A stretch of DNA of 16,488 bases. Origin: Poronia punctata. Lineage: Eukaryota > Ascomycota > Sordariomycetes > Xylariales > Xylariaceae. Shown in pieces: positions 9,801 to 16,488 of the stretch. Position 1 is the stretch's first letter. Every line of letters begins with the position of its first letter. The notes beneath the pieces are model-generated. The model saw nothing but the letters and a program-made list of their open reading frames with translations. It did not search any database and was not told where the DNA came from. The DNA lies in NCBI GenBank assembly GCA_022579005.1, contig MU401911.1, forward strand, positions 1 through 16,488. The letters run 5' to 3'. Made by a program: the position numbers and the translations under genes.

Positions 9801-12365
9801 ATATTATTTTTTAATAAACTTTTAAACAATAAAACTAAAAATATTTTAAGTTATAAAACACTGCTTAATACGCTACTAGCAACAAAAAAAACTAAAGGTG
9901 CGCTTAAACTAACTAAGGGCTTAAATAGCTTTTTATAAGCTTATAAGTTAGAAGTAAGTATAGCATAAAAGTAAGTAAAGCTATTAAAAAACTTGCAATA
10001 TTAACAATAAGAACTTATAACTTTTAAAAATACGCTAAAGTCTTTTAAGCAAAGGGGATAACATAACTAAAAACTTAAATAATAAGGCAGTATACTAGTA
10101 GTACTTAAAGAAAATATATAAAGTATAAAGCAAAAACTATAAAGGTTAAGTATACTAAAAAAGACGCTGTAAGCTAATATTAATAAGCAGCTTAAATAAA
10201 AAACGGTTACTTTAAAGCATTTAAGCTTATAAAGTAATAAAGTAAAGTATTAAAATACAACTTTAAATGCTTAACTATATTTAATAATAAAAAAAAAAGC
10301 TTTAAAGCATTAAAAAGACTTTTATAATGCTTTAAAGCACCTTAATACTTTTAATGTATAACTTAAAAAGAAGCAAGACAAAGCTTTTAAGAAAAAAGTA
10401 TAGAGCTTAGATGCTTTTAATACAAAAAAGCTAAAAATAAAAAAAAAATATACTTAGCAAGAACTTTTAAAATAAGTTAAAAAAAGCAAAAAACTTTATA
10501 AATTTTTACTTTATAACAAAGCTAAAGGAAGCAATTAGTATATATTTGCAATACTTATATATGGCAAAGATATAATTGCAATACTAAATAATAATAATAA
10601 GTATTAAAAATTTTTTTTAAAAATATTTTTTTTAAATTAACTAAAAGCAATTTACTAAAAGGATTAAAAACATAAAACTTTATATGCTATGTTTGCAGTA
10701 GCAATAAGGCAAATAAAGGCAAAATATTTAAGTGCTTTTTTAAAAAAGAAAATTTACTAAAACAACTTAGTAAAGCTAAAACCTAAATATTAAAAAAACT
10801 TTGCAACGCATTTGCTAAAAAAGTATTTTAAAAAAAGCATAAAGAGGGAGCTAAATTAAATGCTTGCACTTAACGTTATAAAACATATTTTATGCAAAAA
10901 TGTAATAAGCAAGCTATTGTTATTAAAATAAGTGTTTGCTTATAAGTTTAATAAAAAAAGGTATTTTATAAACTATAAAGCTAAACTAGTAGTAAAAAGA
11001 AATTAATAAGCAACTAATACTTTTTAGTTAATTTATATAGCTACTTTTATTACTTTAACCTTTTAACTAGTTATAGTAATAGTAGCCTATTTTAGTTTTA
11101 AATGTAAATAGTATAATGTTAAAAGCGCGTTTTTTAACGTAAGTAAAAAAGGTAAAAAGCTAGTAGTATATAATATGCTTAATAGTATAAAAAAGCATTT
11201 TAATAAAGTTATGCTGCTTTTAAAAGCATTGTATAGTTTAAAAAACTTGCTTTTTTTTTAATATAAGGAATTTTTAAGTACGCTAATAAAACTTAGTTTT
11301 ATACCTTTTAAAAAGGAACCTTGCCTGTTTTATAGTAAAGACTGCTAAATACTAGTAGTTTTTTATATAAACAATTTTTTAGTACTATACTTAAAGTCTT
11401 ATAAAGCATAAGCGTTTTAAGTAACTTAAGGTATTAAATAAGCATATAAAATTAAAGACTAAGAAAACATTATATAGTTTTTTAAAATTAAGGTAGTAAA
11501 AAATAAAAAAAAGAAAACAATTTTTTTATTATATAACTAATATATTAAAAAAGTAGCCAAGCGTTATAATCTAGCTAATAAAAGCTAGATACTATATATA
11601 CCACTACTTTATAAAAAACTAAGAAAGTTTAAAGGCACGGCAACAAAAGCGTAAATTAAGGCGTATTAAAAGCGCGTAAGATTAATTATATATACGGCAA
11701 TTATAATAAAAGCGGATATATTATACGCTATATTACTTTTATTAAAGTTTTTAACTAACCTAGGTTTAAAGTATTTAGTTATAGCAAATTAAGTTATTAA
11801 GTATTTATATTATACTAAAAAGCTAGAAATAGTAATAAACTGTTTTTTTAATAGCTTATAAGCACTAGTAATAGTAAAAAATGTGTTTTTTGCCAATAAT
11901 CTAAAAATATAGCAATTTTTTTATAAATACTTAATAAGTTTATAAAGAGGCCTAATTACTTAAAAAGCATGTTAATAAAATACGGTTTTTACTTTTACTA
12001 TAAAAGCAAAGTTAATAGTTTTAAGACTAATAAGCAAAAAGGCTATAGCGCTAAAGCGTTTAATAGCTAATATAAAGCTTGATTTTAACTAGGACTAGAA
12101 AATTTACTTTAATAATATATAAGCAATCTACTTAGTAATAAGAAATAAAAAACATATTAGTACTTAATTAAAATACGTTAATATATAAAATATATAAATA
12201 TGTAAGCAATATTAAAAAGGCTTATTTAAAATTAAGTATATAGCAATAACTAATATGCTAGCTAACAAACTTACTAAAAACTTATTTTAAAAAGCGTTTA
12301 AGCATTTTAAATTACTACTAAACTTATAACAGATTTTAATACTATTACTTAAAATAGGAAATTAA
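6837..12365 (+). pseudogene. gag-pol: Decayed gag-pol polyprotein of element B (~1840 codons)
   Basis: A single phase can be read through the stretches I translated (6837-8980, 8946-9740, 11001-12365), interrupted only by TAA and TAG codons explained by transitions in Gln, Trp or Arg codons. The chosen ATG (6837) is the first in-frame one after the leader. Domains in order: gag; a CCHC-like knuckle near 7863-7919 with two Cys codons kept and the His and last Cys now Tyr codons; a probable protease region near 8220-8340; GAG-pre-integrase with the Leu-Trp-His box (TTG TAG TAC, 8775-8783), the second His at 8796 and a Cys pair at 8874 (now TAT) and 8883; the integrase core, with its first Asp now AAT at 8967 and its Glu probably AAA near 9276; reverse transcriptase, with Asp to Asn at 11115 and YxDD as Tyr-Ile-Asn-Asn at 11364-11375; and RNase H from about 11680. 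Neither the stop nor the protease motif is certain. Confidence 0.9.
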
Positions 12366-12519
12366 CCTTAAAAGATAGCAAAGTATTGCACTTTAATTAA
12401 AAAAAGGCGCAAGCATTAAAAGTTTATTATAAAACTTTAATATTTATATTTAGACTAGCTAAGCAAGACTATTTAAAAAATAATAAATAATAAATAAGCG
12501 CAAGATAAAATTAATTTAA
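12366..12519. other. Spacer between gag-pol and ORF2 in element B
   Basis: Stops are dense here in both the pol phase and the ORF2 phase. I see no clear start codon, splice signal or slippery site that would say how ORF2 was expressed. Confidence 0.4.
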
Positions 12520-13390
12520 TTTTTCTTAAAAGCTTTTTTGCTTTTTACTTTTTTTTTTTACTTCTTTTTTTTAAGCATTAGTAGTACGCTGCTAACCTTA
12601 ACTACTATAAGCTTTATAAGCACTGCAATTATTACTACGTGCTTTTTACTAAGAAATGCTAAGACTTTAAAAACTAATAGTAGTATTTTAAGCTAAAATA
12701 GGCTCTTTATTATTTGCTGCAAGCTTATTAAGCTTTGCGTTTTTAACTTTATAACTTTTTAGCTTAAGTATTTAAAATACAGTGTTTTATATTTTTTTTA
12801 AAAATACTTGCTACTAAACATTTTTTTTAAAATAAAGGTAAATAATGCGCTAGTAAAGATTACTATAACGCTTGTTTAAAGTGTTAATATATTTATATAA
12901 CTTTTTTACTTTTTAAAATAAGGTTAAATACTTGTAAGCATTAAAAATAAAGGTAAAATACTTACTTAATTTTTAGCGGTTGCTTTTGCTTTAAACATTT
13001 TAAATAAAGCGTTAACGTATAGTATAACTTAAGCAAAAAGCAGGCAATAAGCTTAGCTAGTAGTACAACGTAAGCAAAAACAGCAATTTAAGTTAGCTAT
13101 ATTATAATAACTAATTTTAAAAGATAAATAAACAAAACTGCATATTATAGCTAAAAAATAATTAGCGCACAAAATATTTTAATAAGCACTTAGTTGCAAT
13201 TTAAGTATGACTTTTTGCTTTTTTTTATAAATAAAAAAAGCAAGCGTCTTAAAAACAGCTTTATTAGCATATAAAAGCTAATTTAAAGTATGTAGCTTTA
13301 TATAATTATAATATAAGACGTAATCTTTGTTTATATTAAACTTGCTAGACTAAATACTATTATTGCTATTATTGTTGCTTTTTTTACTAA

Positions 13391-13450
13391 AACTAAAGCT
13401 AATAAAAACAAAAGTATTTAAACTAAAACTAATAAAAGCAAAAGTATTAA
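13391..13450 (+). repeat. Two tandem 30-bp units in ORF2 of element B
   Basis: Units at 13391-13420 and 13421-13450 differ only at three transition sites plus the last base or two. Each is ten codons and stays in the ORF2 frame. The triplet-rich stretch 13357-13380 lies just upstream. Confidence 0.75.
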
Positions 13451-14070
13451 AAACAGTTTGTAAAACTTGCAGCTATTTATTAAGCACCGGATTTAAACTA
13501 GCGTTAAATAATATATTTAAGCGTTGCTTTAGTACTTAACCTTTTTTTACTAAGCTAAAGGCGCGCAATAAAATAATATATACAAAGAAAAAAAACTTTA
13601 AAAAAGAACCTTAACTAAAAATAAAAAAACTGCGCTTAAAAGCTTTTTATAGCTTTTAAGCAACAGCTTTTTTTTTTAGCATAAAAAGAACTTTTTAATA
13701 AAATAAGCAACTATATAGCAAAAGTAAATTAGTATAGTTAAATAAAAAAGCAAGCATTATAATAAATTAAAAATGCTTTAATTTACTATATAAAACTTTT
13801 ATAATAATTTTTATTATAAAAATAAATATAAAGTAAAAAACGTGCTTTTAATTAAAAAATATAACAAGTTGTAGCTTATAATGCTAACTAAAGCAAAGTA
13901 CGCATTTTTTTTGCGCGCTAGAGCTTTTTACTACTTTTTAAAGCTAATTAAAAAGTTTGTAGTATTAGTAGTCTGTTTAGCTGCACTAGTACAGCAAAGG
14001 AATTAATAACTAGATTAAGTACTATAAAAAATACTATAGCAAAGATAAAAAAAGCATTTGCAATATTTTT

Positions 14071-14250
14071 AAGTTGCTTGCTAGCAACCTGCACTTTAAG
14101 CAAAAGTATAAAAGCATTTATAGTATATTTAAGTTGCTTGCTAGCAACTAACGCTTTAAGCAAAGGTATAAAAGTACTTATAGTATTATTTAGTTGTTTG
14201 CTAGCAATATTTTTATTTGTAATATTTTTAAGCTACTTGCTAGCAGCTTT
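14071..14250 (+). repeat. 60-bp tandem repeats in ORF2 of element B (three units)
   Basis: The motif around TTGCTTGCTAGCAA starts at 14071, 14131 and 14191, exactly 60 bp apart, and a shorter related copy begins at 14230. In the ORF2 frame each unit reads as a 20-residue block around FKLLASN followed by a Lys/Gln-rich segment. Element A has one unit fewer, so the array changed copy number within the family. Two short chance frames overlap this array and are not treated as genes. Confidence 0.85.
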
Positions 14251-15402
14251 TTTTATATTGTTTTGCTAATGTTAACAAATATAACGTATTATAAAATTAC
14301 CTTTACTTAATAAATTAGATAGTAAAAAGACAAGTAACTAAGCTATATGCTTTGCTTGCTATTTAGTACGCTTTAAAGTATAAGCAGCGTTTATGCTAGC
14401 AAAAGCATTATATATAAATACTATGCTAAAAGTAACTTTTATTATTAAAAAAAGCATAGGCGTTATATAAAAGGATAGCAAACTGCAAACTTTAGTATAA
14501 AAAACGCAAAAAGTAACTATAAGCACTTTAAAAGCTTATTTAAGCGTAACAACTTTTTTATAAGCATTAAAATTATTATTTAAATGCTTATTAGCTTTTA
14601 TTATAAAAGTTTAACTAATAGTAGCAACTTTTAAATAAGCATTTGCATTATTATTAAAATGCTTATTTTTTAATACTTGCTTTATAAAGCTTTTTTTATA
14701 ACGTAACTAGTTTTGCTTTTTTTTAAATAATAAGCTAGGGACTGCGTTAGATATAGGCGTAAAATGCTTTAACAAAGGCAAACTTGCAATTAGAATAAGT
14801 TAAACAAGCATTATAGGTAATATAAAAAAGCTTGCAAGCATACTAGCTTTATTTTTTTTATAATAAAGCATTGCAAAAGCTAAGTTGCGCTTACTTACGC
14901 TATAAAAGTTCTTTATATAAGCCTAGGCTAAAAAAGCAGCAAGATTTTTTATATTAAAGTTTGCATTTATATGCTTAGCTATAGCTTAAAACTTTTTTTT
15001 TAACTAACAAACTATTTACATACTAAAAATAAGTTTAAATTTTATATTATATATTATAAAATAGCATAGCAAGCATTAAACAAAAAAAAAGATACGCGCA
15101 TTATTTACTTTATAATTAAAAAGCATAACAACGTCTTAAATACTTTAAAAATTAATTAAAAACTAATACTTATGCGCTAAAAAATAGTAATAAGTATACA
15201 AAATAGAAAAATGTAAAGGCAAGGATATAAAAAAAAGAAGGTTAGGAAATTTAAAAAAGTATTTAAGCTTATAAAAGTATTAGCGCAAGCAAAGTAAATA
15301 AATAGCAAACATAACTAAGCACTACAATATAATATAAAATACTTAAAAGTACTTAGTTTAAATATAAATATATTTAACGTATTTATAAGCTTATATAGAT
15401 AA

Positions 15403-15682
15403 TAAGGTATTAAGGTACTTAATTACTTTAACTTATTTTAACTACTATATATTATAACGTATTTTTAAATATGCACTTATATTTAAAAAAAACTTAAAAA
15501 TCGCTAGCATTTATGCAATTACTAGCACTTTATAATTATTATAACGCATTTTAAATATGTAAACGTATTTAAAAATTAGTTTATATACGCTAATATTATT
15601 ATTTTATTTATAATAATTTCCTTTTATTTACTTATATTATTTTATTAGTTAATATTTAAAGCTGTTTACAATAGTTAGCCTT
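15403..15682 (+). other. 3' untranslated end of element B internal region
   Basis: This is the stretch between the ORF2 stop and the purine tract. No gene is visible. It is matched by 15999-16277 in element A. Two related segments (around TATAACGTATTTTTAAATATG at 15453 and TATAACGCATTTTAAATATG at 15540) form an imperfect short direct repeat. Confidence 0.6.
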
Positions 15683-15692
15683 AAATAAGAGG
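15683..15692 (+). other. Polypurine tract candidate of element B
   Basis: AAATAAGAGG lies two bases before the TG (now TA) of the 3' LTR. This is the expected place for the plus-strand DNA primer. The only non-purine in the tract is one T. The copy in element A (16278-16287) reads AAATAAAAAG. Confidence 0.55.
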
Positions 15693-15694
15693 TA

Positions 15695-15985
15695 TATAAT
15701 AAATAGAGCATATAACCTAGATTTAAAGGTATTAAAAGTACTTTAGGTAACTAGGTATATAATAACCTTATCTTAAATAAAGTAAGATATGCTGCGCGTA
15801 TCTTAAACTATTATATAATATGTACTTATACTTAAAAAGTACTAGAAATATATAAAGTACTTTAAACCTAGTTAAATACTTTTATAGATTATAGTTAATT
15901 ATATTATATTTTTAAGCATATAGTTTTACTTTTAATGCTCTGCACTTATCTTAATCTACTTTGTTCGCTACAACTTATCGTCGGA
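15695..15985 (+). repeat. 3' LTR of element B (291 bp)
   Basis: It aligns without gaps to 6402-6692. The start TATAATAAATAGAGC corresponds to TGTAACAGATGGAGC, and the end is TATCGTCGGA. Mutations here include both C-to-T and G-to-A and are concentrated in the first two thirds. The last ~60 bp has kept C residues that the 5' LTR lost. Position 15986 starts the target duplication. Confidence 0.93.
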
Positions 15986-15990
15986 CTTAT
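15986..15990 (+). repeat. Target-site duplication, right copy (CTTAT)
   Basis: CTTAT follows the end of B's 3' LTR and is continued by ATAAATAATAAGG. That matches ATAGATAATAAGG, which follows CTTAT in B's intact internal sequence at 15395. Element A therefore resumes here without loss. Confidence 0.9.
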
Positions 15991-16289
15991 ATAAATAATA
16001 AGGTATTAAAGTACTTAATTACTTTAACTTATTTTAATTACTATATATTATAACGCATTTTTAAATATATATTTATATTTAGAAAAAATTTAAAAATTGC
16101 TAGTATTTATATAATTACTAGCACTTTATAATTATTATAACGTATTTTAAATATGTAAATATATTTAAAAATTAGTTTATATATGCTAATATTATTATTT
16201 TATTTATAATAATTTTTTTTGTTTATTTATATTATTTTACTAGTTAATATTTAAAGCTATTTATAATAGTTAGCTTTAAATAAAAAGTA
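15991..16289 (+). mobile_element. Element A, right part: end of internal region
   Basis: 299 bp matching 15395-15694 of element B with one 1-bp indel and many C/T or G/A differences, A being the more AT-rich. It contains the displaced stop of A's ORF2 (TAA at about 15996-15998), the 3' untranslated end and A's purine tract (16278-16287). Confidence 0.88.
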
Positions 16290-16488
16290 TATAATAAATA
16301 AAGTATATAACCTAAATTTAAAGGTATTAAGAGTACTTTAAGTAACTAAGTATATAGTAACTTTATTTTAAATAAGGTAAGATATACTACGCGTATTTTA
16401 AACTATTATATAATATATACTTATACTTAAAAAGTACTAAAAATATATAAAGCACTTTAAACCTAGTTAAATACTTTTATAAATTATA
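16290..16488 (+). repeat. 3' LTR of element A, cut by the window edge
   Basis: The first 199 bases of the 291-bp LTR, gapless against 6402-6600. It is the most mutated of the three copies: the start reads TATAATAAATAAAGTATATA. The TATA-like box is unchanged at 16444-16452, and the inverted repeat at 16380-16398 is degraded to GATATACTACGCGTATTT. The remaining 92 bases should lie just right of the window. Confidence 0.9.

Larger units (their letters stand above)
12520..15402 (+). pseudogene. ORF2: long decayed frame after pol, unknown product (~960 codons)
   Basis: I do not recognise this protein. One plus-strand phase (codon starts at 12520 + 3n, different from pol) carries about 7% stop codons, all TAA or TAG. 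That is similar to gag-pol, whereas neighbouring frames I counted had about 10-14%. All tandem repeats shared by both copies are multiples of three (3, 30 and 60 bp), and a matching stretch of copy A is still fully open for 74 codons. Visible parts: an N-terminal Ser/Thr/Leu-rich stretch (many Leu may be former Pro); a Lys/Leu repeat and a CxxC (VCKTCSYLLSTGF) around 13390-13500; a Gln-rich stretch near 13920-14000; 20-residue repeats around FKLLASN at 14071-14250; and a long Lys-rich, probably helical C-terminus ending at a double TAA (15400-15405). The start is unknown. The antisense strand in the same codon phase is also rather open, so the strand is not proven. Confidence 0.5.
6402..15985 (+). 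mobile_element. Element B: full-length decayed Ty1/copia retrotransposon, 9584 bp
   Basis: This is a complete element with two 291-bp LTRs, a primer-binding site, the copia domain order (gag, protease region, GAG-pre-integrase, integrase, reverse transcriptase, RNase H), a second frame after pol, a purine tract and a 5-bp target duplication. Integrase lying before reverse transcriptase identifies Ty1/copia rather than Ty3/gypsy. The element is long for a fungal copia element because about 3 kb lies between the end of pol and the 3' end, and element A has the same 3 kb, so it belongs to the family. It was inserted into element A in the same orientation. It is clearly mutated by transitions but less so than A. 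Confidence 0.93.

Noticed and set aside
13948..14163. A 71-codon minus-strand open frame
   Set aside because: It overlaps the 60-bp repeats and lies antisense to ORF2 in the same codon phase. Below 13948 the same frame fills with stops at the background rate (about 13%). An antisense gene running from about 15510 down to here was considered, because this minus phase is also fairly open, but the plus reading extends further and ends at a double stop.
14078..14269. A 63-codon plus-strand open frame
   Set aside because: It lies wholly inside the 60-bp tandem repeats, in a phase different from ORF2, and has no counterpart in element A. It is a repeat-driven shadow.
15090..15394. Alternative plus-strand reading in another phase, with many apparent Trp and Gln codons
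   Set aside because: It has about 13% stops over this span and would need an unusual number of Trp residues. The ORF2 phase has about half as many stops and continues upstream.
15395..15694. A small separate mobile element (MITE-like) inserted before the LTR, because it is missing at 6401/6402
   Set aside because: No terminal inverted repeats and no duplication of its own were found. Its absence at 6402 is explained by the nesting of B in A.
15391..16488. A 595-bp tandem repeat, or a ~580-bp LTR made of the internal end plus the LTR
   Set aside because: Direct alignment suggests a tandem array, but the target duplication CTTAT and the empty site at 15390-15394 show that the second unit is the resumed end of element A. 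The purine tract also sits inside the supposed LTR, which argues for the 291-bp LTR.
1..16488. A mitochondrial or apicomplexan AT-rich genome
   Set aside because: No tRNA, rRNA or respiratory genes are visible, and the only recognisable coding remnants are copia retrotransposon domains decayed by transitions, which points to an AT-isochore of a nuclear fungal genome.
1..16488. CRISPR array, host protein gene, tRNA or rRNA gene
   Set aside because: No regularly spaced short repeats with unique spacers were seen; the 60-bp and 30-bp repeats are gapless tandem units. No other recognisable gene was found on either strand.

Overview
This window is an AT-isochore of a fungal genome, most likely a filamentous ascomycete (Pezizomycotina). 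It consists entirely of two copies of one Ty1/copia LTR retrotransposon that have been heavily mutated by C-to-T and G-to-A transitions, as expected from repeat-induced point mutation (RIP). The base composition is extreme (G+C roughly 15-20% by eye), there are almost no open reading frames, and the two copies differ almost only by C/T and G/A changes. The organism is inferred from the RIP-like decay and from the resemblance of the decayed polyprotein to ascomycete copia polyproteins. No host gene, tRNA, rRNA or CRISPR array was seen.

Layout. Element A, the older and more mutated copy, occupies 1-6401 and resumes at 15991-16488. It is cut by both window edges, and its gag part and 5' LTR lie to the left. 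Element B (6402-15985, 9584 bp) is complete and sits inside A. The 5-bp duplication CTTAT flanks B at 6397-6401 and 15986-15990. B's own matching position (15390-15394, followed directly by the next part of the element) shows the uninterrupted site. B has 291-bp LTRs (6402-6692 and 15695-15985), a primer-binding site right after the 5' LTR, a gag-pol frame (about 6837-12365), a second long decayed frame (ORF2, about 12520-15402), and a purine-rich tract (15683-15692) just before the 3' LTR. A shows pol from the integrase core onward (1-3414), its ORF2 (about 3569-6401), and, beyond B, its last ~300 internal bases and 199 bp of its 3' LTR.

How the parts fit. The LTR carries the promoter and RNA-end signals. 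Gag-pol would have supplied the capsid protein, protease, integrase, reverse transcriptase and RNase H. ORF2 lies after pol, where some retroelements carry an extra gene, and I do not recognise its product. Both copies look dead: catalytic Asp and Glu codons have become Asn or Lys codons, and Gln, Trp and Arg codons have become stops.

The points most worth following are the unrecognised ORF2, the clean self-nesting with a visible target duplication, the neighbour-base rule of the surviving C and G residues in copy A, and the apparent half-tRNA (initiator Met) primer site beside non-canonical TG...GA LTR ends.
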